From Eubacteriaceae bacterium (lineage in GTDB: Bacteria; Bacillota; Clostridia; Peptostreptococcales; Anaerovoracaceae), in NCBI GenBank assembly GCA_902362435.1, contig CABIWW010000002.1, forward strand, positions 62,001-126,000: 64,000 bases of DNA. Reading direction: 5' to 3'. A program made the translations under genes and the position numbers. Below the pieces are notes generated by a model. It saw nothing but the letters and a program-made list of their open reading frames with translations, did not search any database and was not told where the DNA came from. This document shows, piece by piece, positions 7,828-17,000 of the stretch; position 1 is the stretch's first letter, and the number at the start of each line of letters is the position of its first letter.

Positions 7828-9198
7828 ATGGAGAGAGAAACGTTAAAATCCCGGATGGGATTCATCCTGCTTTCTGCGGGATGCGCTATTGGTATAGGTA
7901 ATGTATGGAAATTCCCGTACATGGCCGGTCAGGGCGGAGGCGGCGCCTTTGTTCTGTTTTATTTCATATTTCTTGTGATCCTGGGTCTGCCGATCATGAC
8001 TATGGAGTTCGCTGTCGGCAGAGCGAGCCGCAGAAGTCCGGTCAAGGCTTATCAGGAGCTGGAAAAACCGGGCAGCAAATGGCACATACACGGATATTTC
8101 ACACTCATAGGCTGCTATCTGCTCATGATGTTCTACACGACAGTCACGGGCTGGATGCTCTACTATTTTTATCTGACTGCCGCCGGAAAATTCGATGGCG
8201 CTGACGTCGATACAGTTTCCGGGACTTTTACAGGCATGCTCGGAAAGCCGGGCGTCATGACGCTCTGCATGGTGATAGTCGTATGCATCGGTATCTTCGT
8301 ATGCATGAGAGGTCTGCAGAGCGGTCTTGAGCGCATCACGAAAATAATGATGATCGCGCTTCTGGTTATCATGGTCGTGCTGGCGATAAACAGCTTCTTC
8401 ATGCCAGGTGCAAAGGAAGGTCTGCGATTCTATCTGCTGCCTGACTTTGACCGTATGCAGGAAGTCGGCATCATGAACACGCTGGTGGGCGCGATGAACC
8501 AGGCGTTCTTTACGCTGAGCCTCGGTATCGGCGCGATGGCGATCTTCGGAAGCTACATCGGCAAGGATCACTCGCTTCTCGGCGAATCGACCAGAGTCGT
8601 TATCCTCGACACGTTCGTTGCGATAACATCGGGTCTCATAATATTCCCGGCATGCTTCACATATAATGTAGACCAGACTTCAGGGCCAAGCCTGATCTTC
8701 ATCACGCTGCCGAATATCTTCGCGAACATGTCGATGGGCAGACTGTGGGGAAGCCTGTTCTTCCTGTTCATGTCGTTCGCAGCACTTTCGACGGTTCTGG
8801 CTGTGTTCGAAAACATCATCAGCTGCGGCATGGAGCTTACGGGATGCAGCCGAAAAAAATCAGGTCTCGTGAATCTCGTTCTGATCACAGCGCTGTCGCT
8901 CCCGTGCGTTCTCGGATACAATCTCTGGAGCTGGGACGGATTCGCTGTTTTCGGCGGAGCTGTGCTTGACGTCGAGGATTTCTTCGTAAGCAACATATTC
9001 CTGCCGCTGGGTTCGCTCGTGTATCTGCTGTTTTGCGTCACGCGCTACGGCTGGGGCTGGAGCAAATACAAGGAAGAGGCCAACACAGGTCACGGTCTCA
9101 AGATGCATGACTGGATGCGTCCGTATCTCACATATATACTGCCGCTGATCGTTCTGTTCATATTCGTGTTCGGTATCTATGACAAGTTTTTCGCATAG
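7828..9198 (+). CDS. Sodium-dependent transporter, NSS (SNF) family
   Basis: 456 residues with about 11-12 membrane helices. The family signature is at the N-terminus (GCAIGIGNVWKFPYMAGQGGGGAF, residues about 18-41), covering unwound helix 1 and its sodium and substrate contacts. Prokaryotic NSS proteins import amino acids or other small amines with sodium, and the length fits the bacterial 11-helix branch (TyT1-like). The substrate cannot be read from sequence. Strong ribosome site AGGAGG and a good promoter; transcribed alone. Family call secure. Confidence 0.92.
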   Translation: MERETLKSRMGFILLSAGCAIGIGNVWKFPYMAGQGGGGAFVLFYFIFLVILGLPIMTMEFAVGRASRRSPVKAYQELEKPGSKWHIHGYFTLIGCYLLMMFYTTVTGWMLYYFYLTAAGKFDGADVDTVSGTFTGMLGKPGVMTLCMVIVVCIGIFVCMRGLQSGLERITKIMMIALLVIMVVLAINSFFMPGAKEGLRFYLLPDFDRMQEVGIMNTLVGAMNQAFFTLSLGIGAMAIFGSYIGKDHSLLGESTRVVILDTFVAITSGLIIFPACFTYNVDQTSGPSLIFITLPNIFANMSMGRLWGSLFFLFMSFAALSTVLAVFENIISCGMELTGCSRKKSGLVNLVLITALSLPCVLGYNLWSWDGFAVFGGAVLDVEDFFVSNIFLPLGSLVYLLFCVTRYGWGWSKYKEEANTGHGLKMHDWMRPYLTYILPLIVLFIFVFGIYDKFFA

Positions 9199-9243
9199 TT
9201 TGTGTTTATGCAAAAATGCGGAAGACCCGTGTGTCATGGGTTT

Positions 9244-9449
9244 CCGGCGCGCCCCTGTCTGCTTGACAGAGGCGCGCCGGGGTCCATGATGTGCGGGTCG
9301 TTTTTGTTGCAACGGGTGTTGCTGCCGGGCCGGCGGAACTCGGAGAGGCCTGGTGGAATTCGGAGAGACCTGGCGACTCCGGCGGGCGCGCCGGAGTCTA
9401 CGGAATCGCCGTGCCAACCGAAGCCGGCGGGCCCACTGGGCGCGCCGGC
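9244..9449. repeat. GC-rich palindrome cluster after the NSS gene
   Basis: Three strong hairpins: CCGGCGCGCC/GGCGCGCCGG (9244-9253, 9271-9280, with inner CTGTC/GACAG), GACTCCGGCG/CGCCGGAGTC (9375-9398), and GCCGGCG/CGCCGGC (9423-9449). Between them sit two tandem 20-bp units (GAACTCGGAGAGGCCTGGTG at 9336, GAATTCGGAGAGACCTGGCG at 9356). GGCGCGCC cores recur. The first may end the NSS transcript, though no U-tract follows. Confidence 0.7.
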
Positions 9450-9460
9450 AGCTCGGATAT

Positions 9461-9717
9461 TACCAAGATTGCCGCTGCAGGTCTTTTCTTTTGGTAAAAA
9501 TCACCTGATATCCTTCATCTTAAAGAGACCGTTTACCAAACGACTTATTTTATCTATGTCTTTTGGGTAATTTTCTACGGAAAATATCGCTTTTTCCGTA
9601 ATAAAAATACCAAAAGTAAATATCAGGAATCCTATTTTGGGTATTCCCCATGAAAAAAAACAGGCGAATAACTGCTGTTTTTACCAACAACAGCCAGTCG
9701 CCTGATAATCTTTGGTT
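9461..9717. repeat. Array of four TACCAA-N24-TTGGTA dyads, 73-74 bp period
   Basis: Units at 9461-9496, 9534-9569, 9608-9643 and 9682-9717, each exactly 36 bp. Ends read TACCAA/TTGGTA, TACCAA/TGGGTA, TACCAA/TGGGTA and TACCAA/TTGGTT. The 24-base interiors and 37-38 base spacers share no common sequence. Bases just outside the arms covary (AATACCAA/TGGGTATT against ATTACCAA/TTGGTAAA). The array lies between convergent genes. The last unit is nested in CAGGCGA/TCGCCTG. Confidence 0.8.
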
Positions 9718-9852
9718 TTTAATTGAGATCTATTGACCTCCTGTCGCCGCAAGCCGTCCGGGGCTCAAGGCCAAGCCGTCGATCCCATACAGGCGCCAAG
9801 ACTCGATACCCCAGGGTGCAAGCATCACGCCTCAGGCGCCGAGACTCAGAAC

Positions 9853-11052
9853 TCAGCGATCCCGTAGCAGTCTGTACATGCCTTCCTTCAGTCCGTCTAT
9901 CGAAAGCCGGAACATCGGGAATACTTTTTCGATCTCGAGAAACGATTCCGGCATCCATGCAGGATTCTCCTCTCTTTCCTGAGGGTGTAGCCATATCGAA
10001 TGCCTGTACTTTTCCTTAAAACGTCTGAACCACGTGATGCCGTCTGCGGGAGCACCGGCCCAGCTGCTGTACGTGCTGTATGAGCCGTCCGTCAGCTCAT
10101 GCATCGCCATGTCCGCATCGCCCACGAATATCACCTTGTAGTCTCCTGAGATATTCCTCAGCACCCAGTCGGTCTTCAGCGTTTCTTCAGTATCGATAGA
10201 TGGATCCTTGTAAAGCCTCTCCTCGAGGCAGTTGTGGAAATAATATATCTTCAGATCCGCGAACGTGTTCGCTTTGTGCAGCGACTGGAAAAGCAGGCTG
10301 CAGAGCTGTTCATAAGGGCGCATCGAACCGCCCGAATCGATCAGCAGCAGCAGCTTCAGTCTGTTTTTTCTCGGCGGCTGCATCCGTATATCGAGGATCC
10401 CCCCGCGGCTGCATGTGCTGTCGATCGTTCCGCGTATATCCAGCTCCTCTTCACTGTTTTCAAGCTTTCGCGACAGTTCTCTCAGCAGCCTGAACGCCAT
10501 CTGGAACTGCCTGGACTCGATGGTGCAGTCAGTGCGCCAGTCCCTGAACTTTCGGTCGCCGCGCGCGTGTATCACGCTTTTCCCGCCGGCGCCCTGCACC
10601 ATCGTACCGCCGCCTGCGCCAGGTCCCGCACCGATCCCTGCGGAAGCATTCCCCGCGACCTCGCTGCTCCCGAACACGGGACTGCCGTCGCTGTCACCGC
10701 CACTCTCCGAAAGCCGAGTTTCCATCGCCGCCATTATCGCCCGCAGATCCATATCATTTTTATCCATATAAGGCGCGAAAGCCCTTTCCACGAGCTCCGG
10801 ACGAGCCTGGATCTCCGCGATCTCAGCCTGCAGCTTTTGCGAACCGGCATTCCTGAAATACCTGTAAAACAGATCCTCGAACTTGTCCAGATCGCTCTCC
10901 GATTTGACGAGCAGCGCCCGGCAAAGAATATAGAATCCCCGCATTGACTGCCCGTGAAGCCCTGACTGCAGCCCTTCCATCAGCGCCAGCCAGTCATGCA
11001 TCGATACCTTGAAACCGCCAGCGCGCAGGAACAGCAGAAATTCCAGAAACAT
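9853..11052 (-). CDS. VWA domain protein, CoxE/MadC-like partner of MoxR ATPase
   Basis: 399 residues. N-terminal helical region (about 1-125), a Gly/Ala-rich linker, then a von Willebrand A domain from about 230. The metal site reads LLIDSGGSM, so the second residue of the usual DxSxS triad is Gly rather than Ser. FVGDADM follows at a conserved place. Start ATG overlaps the MoxR stop by one base (TAATG), so the pair is translationally coupled. MoxR/VWA pairs are thought to act as chaperones or metal-insertion machines for partner proteins; no obvious client is adjacent. Confidence 0.85.
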   Translation of the reverse strand: MFLEFLLFLRAGGFKVSMHDWLALMEGLQSGLHGQSMRGFYILCRALLVKSESDLDKFEDLFYRYFRNAGSQKLQAEIAEIQARPELVERAFAPYMDKNDMDLRAIMAAMETRLSESGGDSDGSPVFGSSEVAGNASAGIGAGPGAGGGTMVQGAGGKSVIHARGDRKFRDWRTDCTIESRQFQMAFRLLRELSRKLENSEEELDIRGTIDSTCSRGGILDIRMQPPRKNRLKLLLLIDSGGSMRPYEQLCSLLFQSLHKANTFADLKIYYFHNCLEERLYKDPSIDTEETLKTDWVLRNISGDYKVIFVGDADMAMHELTDGSYSTYSSWAGAPADGITWFRRFKEKYRHSIWLHPQEREENPAWMPESFLEIEKVFPMFRLSIDGLKEGMYRLLRDR

Positions 11053-11882
11053 TATCTGAGCCCTCCCATGCTTTTCTTCACGTCTTCCAGATCCTCATCC
11101 TTCTTGATCAGGAAACTGAGAAGCGGCAGATCGCGCCTGAGACTGTCCACCGGCAGCCCGCTGAGCCTGAGCGCACTGATCCAGTCAAGCAGCTCGCTGG
11201 TGCTCGGCTTTTTCTTCATCTCAAAATACTCGCGCACGTAGAAGAACGCATCGAGCGCCTGCTCCATCAGTTTTTCCTCGATATCCGGATAATGTGCCAG
11301 TATGATCTCTCGCATCTGCGCTTCGTCCGGGAATTCGATGAAGTGGAAAGCGCACCTGCGCAGGAATGCGTCAGGAAGCTCTTTCTCGGCATTCGACGTG
11401 ATTATCACGATCGGCGGGTTCTTCGCTCTGATCGTTTCATCGGTTTCGGGTATATAAAACTCCATTCGGTCGAGTTCCCAGAGCAGGTCGTTCGGGAATT
11501 CCAGATCGGCTTTATCTATTTCGTCTATCAGCAATACGCACTGCTTTTCCGCCGTGAAAGCTTCGCCGATCTTGCCCATTTTTATGTATCTTTTTATATC
11601 GTCGACGCCTTCATTCCCCAGCTCGCTGTCGTACAGCCTGCGAACGACGTCGTACTGGTACAGGCCATCCTGCGCCTTCGTGGTAGACTTGATGCTCCAG
11701 ACTATCAGCTCCTTGCCGAGCGCTTTTGCGATGGCTTCCGCAAGTGCGGTCTTGCCGGTCCCCGGCTCGCCCTTTACGAGAAGCGGCTTGTTCATTTTTA
11801 TCGCGATGTTCATCGTCAGCATGAGGTCGTCGCTGATGATATAGTCGTCAGTTCCTTTGAACTGATATGTGTTTTCGTTCAT
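11052..11882 (-). CDS. MoxR-type AAA+ ATPase
   Basis: 276 residues from the ATG at 11880-11882 (MNENTYQFKGTDDY), chosen because AGGAGAAAGAC precedes it. Walker A GEPGTGKT and Walker B VLLIDEID, followed by the ITSNAEKELPDAFLRRC sensor and arginine-finger region, as in the MoxR branch. C-terminal lid with a conserved LLDWISALRLSGLP motif typical of the subfamily that pairs with VWA proteins. Forms an operon with the downstream VWA gene. Predicted to remodel or load cofactors into an unknown client. Confidence 0.9.
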   Translation of the reverse strand: MNENTYQFKGTDDYIISDDLMLTMNIAIKMNKPLLVKGEPGTGKTALAEAIAKALGKELIVWSIKSTTKAQDGLYQYDVVRRLYDSELGNEGVDDIKRYIKMGKIGEAFTAEKQCVLLIDEIDKADLEFPNDLLWELDRMEFYIPETDETIRAKNPPIVIITSNAEKELPDAFLRRCAFHFIEFPDEAQMREIILAHYPDIEEKLMEQALDAFFYVREYFEMKKKPSTSELLDWISALRLSGLPVDSLRRDLPLLSFLIKKDEDLEDVKKSMGGLR

Positions 11883-12137
11883 GTCTTTCTCCTGTTTTAT
11901 GCAAAATTGCAGCATTGTTTTTTCATGCGTTTACAAACTTTACAATATAGGATTCTATCACGGTTTGGGCATTTCGTCCACTTTCATGGATATTTGATGT
12001 ATTTTATTATATGTTTTGGAATCTTATGGTATCTCATGCGTGTTGTCGCTCCTACCGTCGCTCCATCGGGGGCCTGCTCTTTGATTGCTTTGACTGCTAG
12101 ACTTTATCTTGTGTATTATTACGAGATTAATGAAAAT

Positions 12138-12334
12138 CCTGCACAATCTGCGTTTGAGATGTGCAGGATAATATGAAGCTGAAAAGAATCTACACAAGGA
12201 AAATCGCCAAAACGATAAAAATCTACCAAAATCTCATAAAATCGTCTTATTTTTAGCATGATCTCCGATTTCCTTGTGTAATGATTTTTACTCTTTACGG
12301 TCATCTGCACAATCGGAGGAGCCATTGTGCAGAT
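12138..12334. repeat. Nested inverted repeats in a 720-bp gap
   Basis: CCTGCACA/TGTGCAGG (12138-12167), ATCTGCACAAT/ATTGTGCAGAT (12303-12334), and between them a wide dyad TACACAAGGA...TCCTTGTGTA (12191-12280). The two outer hairpins share the TGCACA core. No gene is seen in 11883-12604. Confidence 0.6.
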
Positions 12335-12468
12335 ATTATCCGAAAGCCCGATTTCTACACAAAATGTATCCACTACACGCGTTTAATGCGCCGTAAAATG
12401 GCTCCGCCAATTTCTCTATGAGAAATTTCCTATTGCTGTAAAAAAACACTTGTCCCGAAATGTGAAAA

Positions 12469-12510
12469 CAAGCGTACTTCTCCGATGATGATAGGTACGC
12501 TTGCTTTTAT
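12469..12510. terminator. Bidirectional terminator after the cargo gene
   Basis: CAAGCGTAC (12469-12477) and GTACGCTTG (12495-12503) with CTTTTATTT on the plus side and TTTTCAC on the minus side. Placed to end the minus-strand cargo transcript. Confidence 0.6.
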
Positions 12511-12567
12511 TTATCCGCACTTTCGATTACTTCTGCGTTCTCCGTTACAATAGGAGCAGAAAGTGCA

Positions 12568-12590
12568 AACCACCAGTTCAACTGGTGGTT
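12568..12590. repeat. Near-perfect 23-bp palindrome
   Basis: 11-bp arms AACCACCAGTT and AACTGGTGGTT with one base between. It lies 14 bp beyond the stop of the cargo gene. Hairpins of this style occur at ends of IS200/IS605 elements, but no transposase is present; the origin is open. Confidence 0.5.
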
Positions 12591-12604
12591 GCGATTCTTA
12601 TAGA

Positions 12605-13771
12605 TTATTCTGGAACAACATTGTACCAGTCGCCGTTCTGAACGACCTTGTAGCCGTCAGCAATGAATATTTCACCTTCGCCGACAGTGACATTGGACGG
12701 GTCAAACTTGTAGAACGAGCCACCCTTAACGGTGATAGTGGCAGCGTCGCTGTCATTACAGTTCAGCGTCCAAGCCGGGCTGACGCACTTAAAGGTGCCG
12801 CCTTCGATGGTGATCTTCGCACTGTCCTCTGCATAAATCAAGGACAGCGCGGAACCTGCGGGAGCCTGGTTTGCAAATTCGCCGCCCTTAATGATAATCT
12901 CGGATCTACTGGAGGCGCAGACGGCCATCGCGTAGTTGCTGACATAAGTGCCGTAAACCGTTGTAGCATCTACGGTAATCTTTGCAGTACCCGTTCCGTG
13001 AATTGCACCGGATGTGCCGTTTGCCTGAATGTTACCGGTCACTGTATGTACGCCGTCAGTATATTCCACGCGCTTGAGCACGGTAGCCGCATTTGCATCG
13101 TAATTGTTATCAAAGCTATCGCTTTCCACAGTCGCCTGAGTAGCGCGCACCTCAATGCCGAGGCCGGAGACAGAGGAAGGTCTGTGCCTTGAAGCATTGG
13201 CTTCGTTACCGACAGATGTAGGCATGTAGATCGCTACGGCAAAGGGTTTGGACTCTTCTCCTGCTTTCAGAGTAATCCATCCGTCGGTGAGCATAACATC
13301 CTTCGCCAAAGTCTTTTCGGTGGCGGCAATGGCAGACCAAACATCCTCGCGGTTTGCAAACTTGGTCGCGGTCCCGGCAGTGCCGATCTTCAGATAATTG
13401 TCCACACGGTACCAGTCGCCGTTAACATTTTTGCCCCTGTTTGAGGTGTAATTTTTGGAGAAGCCGGTCTCATATTTCAGAGCCAGATTGCCGGCATTTA
13501 CAACCTTCAGATACACCACCTGCGTGTAACCCGGCTCCCAAAGTGCATTGTCGTCAAAGAGCTTAGTCTGCTCGGTGGCTTCCTTCCATGTCTGCATATC
13601 GGTGCTGTACATGAGCTTGACGTCCAGGTTGCCTGCCTGAATCTTGTTGACACCGGTGGATGCGGTGTCGGTGAACCACGCAAAGGTGGTACCGATGAGC
13701 ATTGCCACGCACATAAAGATGGCCAGTACGCTGATAATCAATGCCCGCTTGGTAGATTTGCTGTTTGTCAT
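12605..13771 (-). CDS. SipW-tagged cargo protein, fifth copy, remote from sipW
   Basis: 388 residues. Signal MTNSKSTKRALIISVLAIF...TTFAWFTDTASTG, TasA-like domain with LWEPGYTQVVYLKVVNAGNLALKY, then beta-helix-like turns (IIIKGGEF, ITIEGGTF, ITVKGGSF) and a short end DGYKVVQNGDWYNVVPE. Closest in the window to the 3198-4370 cargo, with matching insert (SNRGKNVNGDWYRVDNYLKIGTA) and YMPTSVGNEA. It uses more GC-rich codons than that paralog. It sits 251 bp after the giant adhesin gene and about 7 kb upstream of sipW, so it must rely on that peptidase in trans. Confidence 0.85.
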   Translation of the reverse strand: MTNSKSTKRALIISVLAIFMCVAMLIGTTFAWFTDTASTGVNKIQAGNLDVKLMYSTDMQTWKEATEQTKLFDDNALWEPGYTQVVYLKVVNAGNLALKYETGFSKNYTSNRGKNVNGDWYRVDNYLKIGTAGTATKFANREDVWSAIAATEKTLAKDVMLTDGWITLKAGEESKPFAVAIYMPTSVGNEANASRHRPSSVSGLGIEVRATQATVESDSFDNNYDANAATVLKRVEYTDGVHTVTGNIQANGTSGAIHGTGTAKITVDATTVYGTYVSNYAMAVCASSRSEIIIKGGEFANQAPAGSALSLIYAEDSAKITIEGGTFKCVSPAWTLNCNDSDAATITVKGGSFYKFDPSNVTVGEGEIFIADGYKVVQNGDWYNVVPE

Positions 13772-14022
13772 TATGTTTTACCTCCTTATTCTAGTTTTTT
13801 CAATGACAATATGTAAACACTGGTTTTACAGTGATTACACCGTAGTGATGTCGTACGGTATCTAGTCCTTTTATGTCGACATTTCGCCGTTACTTTTCGC
13901 CATCTGCGCTTTCATTTGCAGAAACAGAATGAGAATACAAGCGATATAGCCGGCTCGTACATTTTCATTGGATTCTCATTCAGTTTTCACTCAGCTTTTA
14001 TCCCATCATGTGCGGCAAATAC

Positions 14023-17000
14023 TTACTTGCGTGATTTCCTGCGCGATATGATGATCACCACTGCGATGATGCACAATGCAGCGATCATGATCGCTATGAT
14101 CATTCCTACAGGCGTGCTGTCGCCGGTATTAGTATGGCTGCCGCCATTTGCACCGGGATCGTCGCCCTTCGAAGGATCATCCTTCTTCACCTGCTTGTTG
14201 TTGAAGACGATATGATCATCCTCTGATGCGCTGCTCGTTACACTGAGCGTGCCGTCTTTGTTGTCTTTTACCGATACATGCACGCTGTGGCCTGCGGTAT
14301 CGAAGATAGTGTTCGCATCGCGTCCGCCTGCCGGAACGACTTCACGGATCACATAATCGTGTTCGCCCGGTTCGGAGTAAGTGATCTGACCGAAATCGAC
14401 GCTTCCTGCCTTGCCGGCCTCCGCTGCGGCATTAGTGCCTGTCGCGATCACGGACTGCTCGCCGTCTTTCATCTCCAGAAGCTCGAACCGGAATTCGCCT
14501 TCCTTGAGATCACGTCCGGTCAGGATCTTGTCGACCCTGAACATAGTGCCGATATCGACAGTCTTGTCCTCTATGCCGTAAGTGTTGACAAAGCTGAATG
14601 CCTCTTCTTCATTTATATCCTCGACATAGAACCGTTTTTCGCTGTCGCTGTATTTTACCGTAACGTTCACGTCCCTGCTGACATTGCTGTCATTAGTGAC
14701 GCCTGCAAAGCTGCCGCTTTCCGTGATCGTGTACCTGAATGTGCGCGTCCTCATACCGTTTTCGTCAGGTTCGACGCCCTCAAAATCGGAAGCCTGCAGG
14801 ACTATACGGCCAAAGTCGATCTCACCTGTCGCACCGTTGACAGCCTCCGTCATCTCCCTGCCGTCAAGCACCGGAACAGGCGCAGCGCTTTCCACGACGC
14901 CCTGAGTAGTCTCAACGCCTGTCAGCGTGAATGTGAACCTGCCGGTGATATCAGCCGGAGTCAGAACCAGCCCTTCATGCTCATTTTCGAGCAGCTTCAG
15001 CCCCGTCACAGGGATCGAGGCCTTATTCGTATCGTACTCGTTTTCAAATGCGAGCTTATCACTTCCGTCCGGATACGTCACTTCCGTCTTCAGCGTGCCG
15101 TCACCGTTATCGCTCACCGTCACAAGGATGCCGAACGATGACTTCACAGGCGAAACACCTGCCGGCAGCTTGTCAGTGACCTCAGAAACGAGATACTGAT
15201 AAACATACTTTCCGTCTTTCTTCACGGCAAGGCCGTCTTCGACGTCCTTTTTGAGCTGCTTCGTCGTATACGTTATCCTGCCGAATTCCACCGCACCGGC
15301 TTTGCCTGCTTCTGCTGCCGCATTTGTTCCCTCGGCGATCACAGTCTTCTGTTCAGCCTTGTCCTCCGCATTCGTGATGTGGAACCTGAACTCGCCGTCT
15401 TTCATGTCTCTTCCGGTCAGCGTCTTGTCAGCTGCGATCTTTACAGCTCCATCGCCGTTCAGCTCTCCGGAAGCTTCATACGTGTTTGCAAAAGGCACCT
15501 TCGCGATCTTCCTGTCGCCTGCAGCTCTGCTGCTGACGCTGGTCCTGTCGATCTGCTTTCCTGCAGCCTTGTCTTTCACTGTCGTCTGTGCCGACAGCAC
15601 GCCTTCGCCGTCATCAGTGACCTTGATATCCACACGGTAGGTATGTCCGTCGTAGCTGTAGCCCGATTTACCGTCGTTCTGCTCCGAGATCTCGTAGCTG
15701 AACGTCTTGCCGCCGTCATTCTGTGTGAATTTCACTGCGGTTCCGTCAAGAACATCTATCGTGCAGCTCTGGCCGTCCAGTGCCGCGGTCGACTTGAATT
15801 CCTTCTCAGTCTGTTCGCGCCCGAAGCCCAGCTTATATGCCGCGTCATCTGCAGTCGTGTTCCCGTCTTCATTATCCAGAGCCTTGACGATGAATGTGAA
15901 CTGTCCGTCCTCCATGTCTCTTCCGTCAAGAGTCTTTGTGATCACGATGCCTGCCTGATCGCTGTAAATGACTGATGAGCTGTATGTATTGTAAAAATCA
16001 AGATTCGTTATCGAGTCTTTTGCGACTTCCGCAGCGAGACTACCCTTGCCGTCGTCAGTCACATATACCGGTATCCTGTGCGGCTCGCTGTCATAGACGA
16101 TGCCCTTCACTTCACTCCTGCCCGGAACAGTCTCGGTAATGAAAAATTCATAAGGTTCGCCTGCAGAATCCTTCGTGAACCTGATCGAATCGAAATCCAG
16201 CGTCACAGTCTGCTGTCCCTTTGCATCTTCATAATCTGCCGTAACTACACCGAACACAGCCTTGTCGCCCTCGACATGGTATGAATCATTCGGTACCGCA
16301 GCCAGCAGTTCCTCGTTATCCGCAGCTGCCCAGAGAGTGAACGTGAAGCTGTCGCCTTCCTTCCAGTCACGGCCTCGCAGCGTCTTCGTGCCTTCGAGCT
16401 TCATTGAACCTGCAGCGCTGTAGCTGTTAGTCCACGAAACAGTATCTGCATTCACTGCATCTGCTCCGCCAGCTTTCGCTTTCAGACTGCTGCTGATCGC
16501 GAGCTTTCCGTCTCTCGGATCACTGGCGCTCGATGTCAGCGTCAGCTCGTACGATGTCGTATCATACGTGACACCGTCCTTCACATTATTGTCGGCATCT
16601 GCCGGGATCTTTTCCCTGAGCGTATACTTATATGTCACTCCCGCCTTGCTGAACTTCACTTTGCCGAAATCCAGATCCGCGGAGTTTCCTGATGACGGCT
16701 TTATCGTCACTTCTTTGACTTCCTCGCCGTTTTCATCGACCGGATACGGCGCACTGCCGTCCGGTGTGATCGCGAATGTAAAGCTGTCGCCTTCTGCAAA
16801 GTCGCGGCCCTCGATCGTCTTCACGCCTGTGATGTCATAGCTTCCGCTTTCTTTGTATTTATTGACGAACTTCGCAAGGCCGGTCTCTTCATGACCGCTG
16901 TTATCATATGAAACCTGCGCTTTCAGCCTGCCGGTCTTGTTACCGTCATCGTCTTTATCAGTTACCGTCACTGTCACGGTGCTGATATTGTCATCATATG

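Noticed and set aside
9461..9717. CRISPR array
   Set aside because: Only 6-8 bases at the ends recur and as inverted pairs; no constant direct repeat and no cas gene in the window.
12568..12590. IS200/IS605 element end
   Set aside because: The hairpin style is similar, but no transposase gene or matching second end is visible.
12563..13192. Plus-strand ORF over the fifth cargo gene
   Set aside because: Antisense of a gene with clear SipW and beta-helix signals.
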